A stretch of 7,670 nucleotides of DNA from Spirochaetia bacterium (GTDB lineage Bacteria > Spirochaetota > Spirochaetia > PWKH01): assembly GCA_007128345.1 (NCBI GenBank), contig SKXS01000045.1:1-7670 (forward strand), in the 5' to 3' direction. The translations under genes and the position numbers were made by a program. Every line of letters starts with the position of its first letter. Within the stretch, counting starts at the first letter, position 1. Of the stretch, positions 1 to 6,577 are shown piece by piece. Under the pieces are notes generated by a model. The model saw only the letters and a list, made by a program, of their open reading frames with translations. It searched no databases and was not told the origin of the DNA.

Positions 1-804
1 GCGTATGCCGAACAGGTCCTGGAACTCGCCCAACAGCAGTTGGAAATCACCCATGCGCTCTATGATATGGGTGAAGCAACCTACACAGATTATGAAGCGA
101 TGACCTTTGTGGTGAGTTCCAGGAGACAGAACTGGTTCAGTTCCCAGCGTACCCTTCTGGAGCGCACCCGCGATGTGAAGTCAATCCTTGGACCGGAATT
201 CCCAGTATTTACTATAACCCAGCTGTCCTTAGCTGAACTCACAGCACGTGCCTATGACCGAAGAGAGGAAGCTGACCGCATCAACGGGTCTTCTCTGCAT
301 TCCTCTGCAGTCGACCGGCTTCTGGTTGAGATCAATTCGCTGGAAGAACAGCTCAGGCAGACATGGGCATGGAGGCCCAACCTATCCCTCAGGAGTTCTG
401 TGAGCTTCCCTGATCCCAGCTTGAGCATCCAGGCATCAGTAAGTTTCTCCTATACAGACCTGCAGACAAGCGTTAAAGAGGAGCTCGAACGAGCTATAAC
501 AGAGAAACAGGCTGACCTGGCTATGGAGCATTACCTCCTGGAACTGGAGCAGGAGCTTCGATACAAGAGCATGGAGATTGCCCGACAATCTCTGGAGGCT
601 TCACTGTTCGATCTGGAACAAGCCAGGATCCAGGTGAAGGAAGCTGAACTGCTATTTTCATTCGGTGACCGAACTGAAATAGAACTTGCCCAGGTTCACC
701 TGTCGTCAGTGAATGCGGAAAATCAATGCTACCGGCAGGCGGCAGCATATTTAAGGAGCATCAACGACTATCTCCTGCTCTACAGGCTTCAGCCTAACCT
801 TTGA
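1..804 (+). CDS. TolC/OEP-family outer-membrane protein, C-terminal part (5' end outside window)
   Basis: The reading frame is open from base 1 and ends at TGA 802-804, so 267 residues of a longer protein are visible. An in-frame TTG at 40 is not a convincing start because the heptad-like sequence AYAEQVLELAQQQ runs into it from upstream. The fragment has the TolC layout. Long alpha-helical coiled-coil stretches rich in Glu, Gln and Leu flank a short region of alternating residues (visible residues about 122-153, around RPNLSLRSSVSF and LSIQASVSFSYTD) that fits beta-barrel strands. A final helical pair contains the family-typical pattern FSFGDRTEIELAQVHLSSVNA. Proteins of this family form the outer-membrane exit duct of efflux pumps and type I secretion systems. 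The partner pump genes would be upstream, outside the window, so the substrate cannot be told. The sequence is divergent from TolC itself; the family call is good, the specific role unknown. Confidence 0.75.
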   Translation, partial: AYAEQVLELAQQQLEITHALYDMGEATYTDYEAMTFVVSSRRQNWFSSQRTLLERTRDVKSILGPEFPVFTITQLSLAELTARAYDRREEADRINGSSLHSSAVDRLLVEINSLEEQLRQTWAWRPNLSLRSSVSFPDPSLSIQASVSFSYTDLQTSVKEELERAITEKQADLAMEHYLLELEQELRYKSMEIARQSLEASLFDLEQARIQVKEAELLFSFGDRTEIELAQVHLSSVNAENQCYRQAAAYLRSINDYLLLYRLQPNL

Positions 805-824
805 TAATGAGAAATTGGTTTCTT

Positions 825-868
825 CAGTGTAAAACACTGCAGGGGGGACGCGCTAGTAGCGTCTCCCT
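825..868. terminator. Hairpin cluster between convergent genes, probable terminator
   Basis: Two strong inverted repeats lie between the convergent ends of the TolC-like and RRM genes. The first is CAGTGT-AAA-ACACTG (825-839), a perfect 6-bp stem. The second pairs 842-851 with 859-868 around a 7-base loop. In the + transcript this stem is 10 bp with two G-U pairs; in the minus transcript it has A-C mismatches, so it is stronger for the TolC-like gene. A weaker GAAA/TTTC repeat sits at 811-822. The downstream U-tract is poor in both directions (TCTT on +), so it is not a textbook intrinsic terminator. The second stem includes the last codons and stop of the RRM gene. Confidence 0.4.
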
Positions 869-1140
869 CTTGCCCTGCCGCCTCCGCCTTCAGCGCGGGG
901 TTTTGCCTCATTCACTTTTAACGGCCGACCATCAAATTCATTGCCGTTGAGTGCCTGTTCAGCTTGCTTAGCAGACTCGCTGTCTGACATCTCCACGAAG
1001 CCGAATCCCCGAGATCTGCCAGTTTCCCGATCGGTTACGATATTTACCGACACAACCTCTCCGTACTCTGAAAAGAGTGATCGCAGTTTTTCTTCTTCTG
1101 TACTAAAACTCAGATTACCCACATACAATTTCGTAGACAT
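853..1140 (-). CDS. Single-RRM RNA-binding protein with Gly/Arg tail
   Basis: This 95-residue protein is one RNA-recognition motif and little else. RNP2 is LYVGNL (residues 5-10) and RNP1 is RGFGFVEM (44-51). The RNA-stacking aromatics Tyr6, Phe46 and Phe48 are all present. The fold pattern from residue 4 to about 79 (beta-alpha-beta-beta-alpha-beta) is complete, ending in GRPLKVNEA. A short basic tail (about 80-95, PRAEGGGGRARGRRY) resembles the glycine/arginine tails of cyanobacterial Rbp proteins, which bind single-stranded RNA and in several bacteria rise in the cold. The ATG at 1140 is preceded by AAGGAG (1156-1151) ten bases upstream, which fixes the start. The gene stands alone and converges on the TolC-like gene. 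Its leader contains alternative pairings over the Shine-Dalgarno, so post-transcriptional or self-regulation is plausible. Family assignment is firm; RNA targets are unknown. Confidence 0.95.
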   Translation of the reverse strand: MSTKLYVGNLSFSTEEEKLRSLFSEYGEVVSVNIVTDRETGRSRGFGFVEMSDSESAKQAEQALNGNEFDGRPLKVNEAKPRAEGGGGRARGRRY

Positions 1141-1150
1141 ATGTCACATT

Positions 1151-1243
1151 CTCCTTCTGCCGACAGCAGAACTCGCATAATGAGGTACGGACGGCAGAAG
1201 CATTACCAATTACAAACACTTAGAGCCGCAAAAGGCAGAAGCA
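1151..1243 (-). promoter_or_regulatory. RRM-gene leader with three competing anti-Shine-Dalgarno elements
   Basis: In the minus-strand transcript, CGGCAGAAG (1162-1154) overlaps the first three bases of the ribosome binding site AAGGAG (1156-1151). Three upstream elements can pair with it: CTTCTGCCG (1200-1192, 9 bp perfect), CTTCTGCC (1241-1234, 8 bp) and TTCTGC (1171-1166, 6 bp with a 5-base loop). The first two lie in a 10-base direct repeat, TGCTTCTGCC (1243-1234 and 1202-1193). The pairings are mutually exclusive and all cover part of the Shine-Dalgarno. This is seen in the sequence; a regulatory role (temperature, trans-acting RNA, or binding by the RRM protein itself) is inferred. Confidence 0.5.
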
Positions 1244-1263
1244 GTCTCCGTATCCGTTCATTA

Positions 1264-1295
1264 AGTATACTATACCCCAAACATTTTCCTGTCCA
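1264..1295 (-). promoter_or_regulatory. Possible promoter of the RRM gene
   Basis: On the minus strand TGGACA (1295-1290) stands 15 bp before TATAGT (1274-1269), with an overlapping TATACT (1269-1264). The -35 matches consensus at five of six positions, but the spacing is short for the first -10 and long (20 bp) for the second. It would give a leader of about 120 nt that contains all three anti-Shine-Dalgarno elements. The assignment is tentative. Confidence 0.3.
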
Positions 1296-1318
1296 GTAGA
1301 ATAATGAATACATATGTT

Positions 1319-1385
1319 CCAAATACGCGCATACACCATATGATGCATACTTCCCCCTTGATTTTGTCTGGCCAAATACGCATAC
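1319..1385. repeat. Direct repeat CCAAATACGC and GCATAC motifs in divergent promoter region
   Basis: CCAAATACGC occurs at 1319-1328 and 1372-1381, exactly 53 bp apart, about five helical turns. GCATAC occurs three times: 1329-1334, 1345-1350 and 1380-1385. The right-hand copies overlap the spacer and -10 of the proposed phosphodiesterase promoter. The position suits an operator for a regulator bound at two sites, but no regulator gene is in the window and chance repetition in AT-rich DNA is possible. Confidence 0.35.
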
Positions 1386-1386
1386 T
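1358..1386 (+). promoter_or_regulatory. Probable sigma-70 promoter of the phosphodiesterase gene
   Basis: TTGATT (1358-1363) is followed after exactly 17 bp by CATACT (1381-1386). Each hexamer matches consensus at four of six positions. Transcription would begin near 1393, giving a very short leader before the ATG at 1410. Confidence 0.45.
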
Positions 1387-1409
1387 GCATGAAATATTCG
1401 TGAGGGCAT

Positions 1410-2195
1410 ATGTATCAAGCACTTGAAGCGGGCAGTTTGTTTCCAAAACACCCCATGCTTTTCGGCCATAGGGGATGTTCAAAGGCAGCACCTGAAAATA
1501 CCATACCGGCATTCGAGAAGATCCTGCAGCATCGCATCCCCGGCGTTGAGCTCGATGTACGTCGGTGCAAATCAGGTGAGCTTGTTCTTACCCATGATTC
1601 CAATCTTCTTCGGGTTACCGGGTTGGATGCTCTTGTCACTGAAGTGGATTTCCAGACCATCAGAAGCCTGGACTGCGGCTCCTGGTTCAGCCCTGACTAT
1701 GCCGGAGAACGTATTCCGCTACTTGATGATGTGCTAGACCTGCTAGGCGGCAAGGTGATTATTGACATTGAGATCAAGCATTGGGAACGCGAATGCGGTG
1801 AGATGGAACGTATGGTAGCCGAGATCATCAGGAAGCGGAATCTCCAGGACAGTGTGATGATTTCCTCCTTCAACCCCTGGGCGCTCAAAGCTGTAAGATC
1901 TGCGGATCCCGGCATCATCCTGGCACTCATCTATACTGACTACAAAGAATTCCCCAACTGGCTGAGCAGGGGAGCCGGCCGTTATCTGAGCCGTCCGGAG
2001 CTGCTTAAACCAAACAGGCTGAAAGTGAATGAAGAACTCATCCTCCAAGAGCATACATACAGGGGGTATCCGCTGGTCACCTGGACTGAAGATGACCCGA
2101 AGGTGATCCGTCACTTTCTCGATATCGGCATAAACGGAGTGATCACCAATGTACCTGAAACAGTACTCCCTATTTTTGAGGAGCGCTGGGGTTAG
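1410..2195 (+). CDS. Glycerophosphodiester phosphodiesterase, cytoplasmic (GDPD family)
   Basis: This 261-residue protein would hydrolyse glycerophosphodiesters, the deacylated phospholipids, to glycerol 3-phosphate plus the head-group alcohol (for example ethanolamine or glycerol). All hallmark motifs of the GDPD TIM barrel are present: HRG (20-22) with APENT (27-31), the metal-binding pair in GVELDVR (Glu47, Asp49), the catalytic HD in LTHDSN (His62, Asp63), IEIK (Glu121, Lys123), and the closing TW...DIGINGVITNVPE segment (224-250). There is no signal peptide or membrane segment, so it resembles cytoplasmic UgpQ more than periplasmic GlpQ, and the length is typical. The ATG at 1410 has a TGAGGG only three bases upstream. 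Met16 (1455), just before LFGHRG, is an alternative start that fits the usual N-terminus but has no ribosome site. It converges on the ligase gene, the stop codons sharing bases 2193-2194. Function at family level is firm; the natural substrate is not shown. Confidence 0.93.
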   Translation: MYQALEAGSLFPKHPMLFGHRGCSKAAPENTIPAFEKILQHRIPGVELDVRRCKSGELVLTHDSNLLRVTGLDALVTEVDFQTIRSLDCGSWFSPDYAGERIPLLDDVLDLLGGKVIIDIEIKHWERECGEMERMVAEIIRKRNLQDSVMISSFNPWALKAVRSADPGIILALIYTDYKEFPNWLSRGAGRYLSRPELLKPNRLKVNEELILQEHTYRGYPLVTWTEDDPKVIRHFLDIGINGVITNVPETVLPIFEERWG

Positions 2196-3532
2196 ATACG
2201 CTCGAAGTACCGCTTCACTTCCCACGGATGCACGGTGCTTCTGCTGGCTGCAGCTTCCAACCTGGCATGGTGCACGTAGTGGTCTACCACATCATCCCCG
2301 AGGATAGCCCGTACCCGATCAGATCCGTCAAGCATATCAGCCGCCTCTTCAAGCGTCCTTGGTACAGGACGTACTCCCGTCTGGTACGCACTTCCCCCAG
2401 TAGGCTCAGGACAAGGGAGTTTGTGCTCGATCCCGTACATGCCTGCACCCAGCATGGCCGCATAGGAAAGATAGGGATTCACATCCGCACCGGGAAACCG
2501 ATTCTCAATACGGTACGAGCTGCCGCTGCCAATCAACCGGTATCCCACAGTCCTGTTGTCATAATCCCAAGTTGCGTTCAGGGGAGCAAAGGACCCTGTA
2601 CAGTACCGCTTATAGTAATTAACCGTCGGCGCATAGAACAAAAACATCTCGCTTGACAGTTCGCAGAGACCCGCCAAGAAGTGCCTGCAGAGCTCAGTAT
2701 CTCCCGTAAAAAGATTGTTCTCATCATCCCACAGGCTCAGATGAATGTGGCAGCTTGAACCAGAATCTTCATGGGTATACTTGGCCATGAAGGTAGCCGA
2801 TGAACCATGGCGCTGCGTAATCGATTTTATGCCGTATTTAAAGAGCACATGCCGGTCAGCCATATCGAGCGCTTTTGCATACTCCAGGGCTATCTCATAC
2901 TGCCCTGATCCAGTCTCCCCTTTGCCGGATTCAACAGGTATTCCCGTCGCTGTGATGCATTTCCGTATCTCAGCCATGAGATCCTCAAAGTAATCAGTTC
3001 CTAGAATATGGTAATCGATGGAATAGCAGGAAGCCGGAACCAATGACCCGGGTCCCGACTCATAGAGCGTCCGGTAGGGTGTATCAAAGAGGTAGAACTC
3101 CAGTTCAGATGACATCTTCACGGTCATGCCCGCATCGCCATATCTGCGAAGCTGGCGCTTAAGCACAGTCCGTGGGCTCTGGGGCACCAGTTGCCGGGAA
3201 TTGTGTGCCAGGTCTGCAATAATGCATGCGGTTCCCTTACGCCATCCCAGTTCACGTATTGAGTACAAGTCAGGAAGAAGAAGGAAGTCGCCGAACCCCT
3301 GCTCCCACCCGGCTAAGGTAAATCCCGGCAAAGGATCCATCTCAATATCTGCAGTGAGCACGTAGTTGCACCCGGCGGTCTGCTGCTCCTTGAGAAAGAA
3401 CTCACCGGTCAGCCGCTTGCCAAGCAGCTGTCCGTAATGGTCTACATAGGCTATGATAACCGTATCCATCTCGCCAGATCGGATACGCTGTTCCAGCTGC
3501 TCCCTGCTCAGTTTTCCCTTTATGTCGTCCAT
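2192..3532 (-). CDS. Glutamine-synthetase-family ligase, probable gamma-glutamyl-amine synthetase (PuuA/GlnA3/GlnA4-like)
   Basis: This 446-residue protein has the type I glutamine synthetase fold and would join glutamate's gamma-carboxyl to an amine using ATP. Metal and ATP residues are visible: SELEFYLF (Glu143, Glu145), ETGSGQYEIAL (Glu206, Glu213), SSCHIHLSL (His262), NYYKRY (305-310), and the signature SSYRIENRFPGADVNPYL (338-355; Arg341, Glu343, Arg345). The N-terminal DGSS-type loop that holds the ammonia-binding Asp in true glutamine synthetase is absent. Instead it has WEQGFGDFLLLPD (76-88), as in polyamine and ethanolamine ligases. I see no NLYDLP adenylylation motif. Its ATG at 3532 lies within the end of the oxidoreductase gene (13-bp overlap) with no strong ribosome site, suggesting translational coupling. 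It is the last gene of the operon. The amine substrate is not readable; ethanolamine is favoured from context. A housekeeping ammonia-assimilating role is unlikely. Confidence 0.88.
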   Translation of the reverse strand: MDDIKGKLSREQLEQRIRSGEMDTVIIAYVDHYGQLLGKRLTGEFFLKEQQTAGCNYVLTADIEMDPLPGFTLAGWEQGFGDFLLLPDLYSIRELGWRKGTACIIADLAHNSRQLVPQSPRTVLKRQLRRYGDAGMTVKMSSELEFYLFDTPYRTLYESGPGSLVPASCYSIDYHILGTDYFEDLMAEIRKCITATGIPVESGKGETGSGQYEIALEYAKALDMADRHVLFKYGIKSITQRHGSSATFMAKYTHEDSGSSCHIHLSLWDDENNLFTGDTELCRHFLAGLCELSSEMFLFYAPTVNYYKRYCTGSFAPLNATWDYDNRTVGYRLIGSGSSYRIENRFPGADVNPYLSYAAMLGAGMYGIEHKLPCPEPTGGSAYQTGVRPVPRTLEEAADMLDGSDRVRAILGDDVVDHYVHHARLEAAASRSTVHPWEVKRYFERI

Positions 3533-5391
3533 ACAAGATCCAGTTCAGCGAGCTTTCCCCTGGTGGGAACCCCTTCCGGATCCCACCCCATAACTGCATA
3601 GTAGGTATCACGCATAGAGGTAAAACCGACCCGGTCCACACTCCTTCCCTCAGTCGGTCCGTTTCGCAGGGGTGTGAACACCTGCTCAGGAAGCCGGTCA
3701 TCTTTTTTAGTGAATCCTCGCTTGTGATTGATCATCCGCATCATGGTGATCCGGCGTTCACCCGCTTTCATGAGCTCCCATAGAGTCACATCCCACCCGG
3801 TGGTGTAACGTATCAGATCCGTCAGCTCCTTGTATGTATAGAGGCTGCCGGTTCCCCAGCAGAACATGCACAGCCCCAGAGAATCCAGCATTCCATAATA
3901 CAGCTGCGAGTAGACTACTGACCGCACCTTTTCAATCCCGTAGGAGAGTTCTTCGGCCGGATTCAGCAGCCCCAGTCCCTGTGCTGCTTCAGAGGTGTCG
4001 GCTGCGAGCCAGTCATGCTCACATGACATATGGTCTGCCCCGATAGGGCTTACTGCATACATCAAGGCCATGGTCTGCTTGACCTGCGCCATATGGACGG
4101 CAAAGCCATGGTTCTTGGTATGCACCGCATAGGGTTCAGTATCCATCCCGAAGTACTCAACAGTACGTGTGAAACCGTCTGCCAGGATATCACCGACACC
4201 AATCCTCCTGGCGGTCAGTTCGATAAGCTCAAGGAGCGCCTCAGCATTACCGAACCCTCCTGACGGCATAGCTTCATGGGCAGAGGGATCTATGAGCTCC
4301 CGTTCCATGCACTCCCAGAGGTAAGAGACTATGGAGCCGAAGGAGATCGTATCCAGTCCGTAGTTGTTGCACAGTTCATTCGCCTTGGCCACAGCTGCGG
4401 CATCAGTAATATCCAGATTTGAGCCCAGGACACCCAATGTCTCAAACTCAGGTCCGCCAAGCCGCTCAGTCACTGCATAGGGAGCCTCGCACTTCACAGT
4501 CTTCCTGCACCCGATTACGCACCCGTAGCAGGTCGTACCTTTCGATGCTATGGTCTCTTCAAAACTCCTGCCGTCCAGGTCCATGTACCGATCATGATAC
4601 CCTGATGTGTAGTTATGGGTGCTTAAATTCCCCTTGAGGGCATTCGGCTGCACAATCCCGGGAGTCCCGTAGCGCTTCAGCACATCAGCCGCCCCTTCAT
4701 TACGTACACGGTCCGCACCTGTACGTGCAAGGGCCTTCACTCCGTCAGGATCGACAAACGGCACCGTTCCCTCACCTGAGACCACCACCGCCTTGAGGTT
4801 CTTGCTGCCAAATACAGCTCCCATCCCAGTGCGCCCGAATACATTGTTCAGGTCGCTTGCCAATGAGGCATACTGAACCATGTGTTCTCCTGCTATGCCG
4901 CACTGCAGAATACTGATTTTTTTTCCCTCCTGCCTGCTTGAGAGTGCATCATGCACCTCCAGAACAGTTTTCCCCGCTAGCTCAGTGCATGAGACAATTT
5001 CTGCCGTATCATGTGAAACAATGAGACAGCTCAGCTGCTGCGCCTTTCCGGTGATCACCACGGCATCAAACCCAGATCGTTTCAGAAAAGGGCCGAAATT
5101 TCCTCCGGCCTGTGTGTCTCCTACTGCTCCCGTCTCAGGCGAGAGTGCGGTAACACTGCACCTGCTCACCCCGGAAACCGCAGCCCCAGTGGTGACACCG
5201 GGAGCGATGGTGATGACATTACCAGGTCCAAGCGGGTCCGTATCTCCGGTGGTGTGCTTCAGCAGCATGTATGCCCCTATGCCGCCCCCGCCGAGGTAGC
5301 TTCGGTAAAACGACTGAGGATACGCAACCTGCTTGACCGTCTGGGTTGTCAGATCGACCATCAGAATCTTTCCGCATATTCCCTTCATCAT
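3520..5391 (-). CDS. aor: Tungsten-type aldehyde:ferredoxin oxidoreductase
   Basis: This 623-residue enzyme would interconvert an aldehyde and its carboxylic acid with ferredoxin as electron carrier, in the cytoplasm, using a tungsten (or molybdenum) bis-pterin and one 4Fe-4S cluster. The N-terminal AOR domain starts at once (GKILMVDLTTQTV) and contains YLGGGGIGAYML (32-43), GDTQAGGNFGPFLKRSGFD (91-109) and the pterin-contacting GRTGMGAVFGSKNLKA (186-201). The cluster ligands are Cys288, Cys291 and Cys295 (CYGCVIGC), and Cys508 in the DSLGLCMF motif. Acidic GGPEFETLG (312-320) and GADH (451-454) match catalytic regions of characterised archaeal AORs. Length is normal. Two ATGs occur in tandem; the first (5391) lies 9 bp after GGAGG, which sits in the end of the dehydrogenase gene 4 bp away. 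In this operon it would replace the NAD aldehyde dehydrogenase (PuuC step) of glutamylation pathways. The reverse, acid-reducing direction paired with the dehydrogenase is the alternative. No ferredoxin or pterin genes are in the window. Confidence 0.95.
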   Translation of the reverse strand: MMKGICGKILMVDLTTQTVKQVAYPQSFYRSYLGGGGIGAYMLLKHTTGDTDPLGPGNVITIAPGVTTGAAVSGVSRCSVTALSPETGAVGDTQAGGNFGPFLKRSGFDAVVITGKAQQLSCLIVSHDTAEIVSCTELAGKTVLEVHDALSSRQEGKKISILQCGIAGEHMVQYASLASDLNNVFGRTGMGAVFGSKNLKAVVVSGEGTVPFVDPDGVKALARTGADRVRNEGAADVLKRYGTPGIVQPNALKGNLSTHNYTSGYHDRYMDLDGRSFEETIASKGTTCYGCVIGCRKTVKCEAPYAVTERLGGPEFETLGVLGSNLDITDAAAVAKANELCNNYGLDTISFGSIVSYLWECMERELIDPSAHEAMPSGGFGNAEALLELIELTARRIGVGDILADGFTRTVEYFGMDTEPYAVHTKNHGFAVHMAQVKQTMALMYAVSPIGADHMSCEHDWLAADTSEAAQGLGLLNPAEELSYGIEKVRSVVYSQLYYGMLDSLGLCMFCWGTGSLYTYKELTDLIRYTTGWDVTLWELMKAGERRITMMRMINHKRGFTKKDDRLPEQVFTPLRNGPTEGRSVDRVGFTSMRDTYYAVMGWDPEGVPTRGKLAELDLVWTT

Positions 5392-5395
5392 GTCA

Positions 5396-6565
5396 TCAGC
5401 CCTCCCATGCGTTTTGCAGTATCAATTTCAGATCTTCTTTGGTGCATGGCTTCGGATTTGTCGCATGGCACGGATCACGGTAGGCCTTCTCAACAATCTC
5501 GTCAAACTGATCCTTCCGCACACCAAGTTCCTTGAGGCTTGCGGGTATGCCGATTGAACGGTTTAGTTCCTTAATCCGCTCAATTGCAGCCATGGCCGCC
5601 TCCTTTTCGCTCATATCCTGGGTACGCACACCGAAGCATGCCGCAACTATTTGATACTGCCGTGAAGCCGCATCCAGGTTAAACTGCATCACAGGCACCA
5701 GACATACCGCGTTGGCCAGCCCATGCTGCAGAGCACACACCGCTGACAGCGCATGGGACAGTGAATGGCATGCCCCCAGGTCCTTCTGAAAGGCCACCGC
5801 ACCCATCATGGAAGCAAGCATCATAAATCCCCGCGCGTCTATATCTCCGGGATCCTGTACCGCGCGTTCCAGGTTCTGTACCGCCAGTTCGATCCCCTTC
5901 ACCGCAATACCGTCGCACATGGGATGAAATTCCGGACTGGTCAGTGACTCTATATTGTGGGTCAACGCATCCATGCCTGTGGCGGCAGTCAGATGAGCCG
6001 GCAGGCTGACCGTCAGCTGCGGATCAAGGATTGCCCGCTTCGGCAGCATCCCGGGATGGCAGACCATGAATTTTCTGCCCTGAGAAGAAGAGGTAATGAC
6101 TGCGCACTTGCCTACCTCTGACCCCGTACCCGCTGTCGTCGGAATGGCGATCACCGGGGGAAGCTCGCTGGTTATGCGGCTTCCTCCACCCTCCTGGATA
6201 TCATAGTCTCCGATGCTTCCCCCCATTGCCGAGAGCACAGCCACAGCTTTAGCGGTATCCATGGGGCTCCCTCCGCCGATACCAATGATGCAGTCACATG
6301 TGGATTCCTTATAGGCGTAGGCAGCTTCCTTCACATCCTTGTCCTGAGGATTTGGCTGGACCCCCGCATACTGGGCGTAGGGAATTGCCGCATTGTCCAG
6401 CACCTCTATGAACATTTGGTATGTCCCGGTGCCGGCAAACCCTGCATCGGTTACCACCAGAGGTTTACGGACAGACAGTTCCTGAAGCGCACCGGGCAGT
6501 TCACCCAGCGCTCCTGGTCCGTATATGATCGTTGTGGGAAATGAAAATCTTGTAATGGGATGCAT
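5396..6565 (-). CDS. Group III iron-containing alcohol dehydrogenase
   Basis: This 389-residue protein would oxidise a primary alcohol to an aldehyde, or the reverse, with NAD(P). Nucleotide binding is shown by the N-terminal Rossmann-like half: VVTDAGF (37-43), IGGGSPMDTAKAVAV (96-110) and IPTTAGTGSEVGKCAVI (141-157). The four metal ligands of the family are all present: Asp199 and His203 (TGMDALTHNIE), His267 (GACHSLSHALSA) and His281 (LQHGLANA). The usual C-terminal HATNPKPCTKEDLKLIL is intact. Length matches FucO/DhaT-type enzymes. ATG 6565 has AAGGAG seven bases upstream, placed in the 12-bp gap after the amidotransferase-like gene; its stop is 4 bp before the AOR start, so it is clearly co-transcribed. 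In context it most simply supplies the aldehyde for AOR from a hydroxyl on a glutamylated amine. A general alcohol-forming partner of AOR is the other option. Substrate cannot be read from sequence. Confidence 0.94.
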   Translation of the reverse strand: MHPITRFSFPTTIIYGPGALGELPGALQELSVRKPLVVTDAGFAGTGTYQMFIEVLDNAAIPYAQYAGVQPNPQDKDVKEAAYAYKESTCDCIIGIGGGSPMDTAKAVAVLSAMGGSIGDYDIQEGGGSRITSELPPVIAIPTTAGTGSEVGKCAVITSSSQGRKFMVCHPGMLPKRAILDPQLTVSLPAHLTAATGMDALTHNIESLTSPEFHPMCDGIAVKGIELAVQNLERAVQDPGDIDARGFMMLASMMGAVAFQKDLGACHSLSHALSAVCALQHGLANAVCLVPVMQFNLDAASRQYQIVAACFGVRTQDMSEKEAAMAAIERIKELNRSIGIPASLKELGVRKDQFDEIVEKAYRDPCHATNPKPCTKEDLKLILQNAWEG

Positions 6566-6577
6566 AGGATTACTCCT

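Noticed and set aside
40..804. TTG at 40 as the start of the first gene
   Set aside because: The frame is open to base 1 with coiled-coil sequence continuing upstream, and a TolC-family protein should be far longer, so the gene is cut by the window edge.
1263..1275. TATACT on the + strand at 1266-1271 as a phosphodiesterase promoter
   Set aside because: No acceptable -35 lies 16-18 bp upstream, and it is over 130 bp from the gene; the TTGATT/CATACT pair at 1358-1386 fits better.
1203..1512. Minus-strand frames of 80-88 codons over the divergent promoter region
   Set aside because: They cross the intergenic region and the start of the phosphodiesterase, lack ribosome sites and show no family motif.
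2164..2183. CTCC/GGAG stem near the convergent stops as a terminator
   Set aside because: The stem is only four base pairs with a 10-base loop and no U-tract, and it lies inside coding sequence.
1743..2225. Minus-strand open frame (160 codons) opposite the phosphodiesterase
   Set aside because: It overlaps a gene with complete GDPD motifs on the other strand and also overlaps the end of the ligase; its translation shows no domain.
2192..3532. Housekeeping glutamine synthetase
   Set aside because: The ammonia-site DGSS-type loop and adenylylation motif are not seen, and it sits in a catabolic-looking operon with no nitrogen-assimilation partners.
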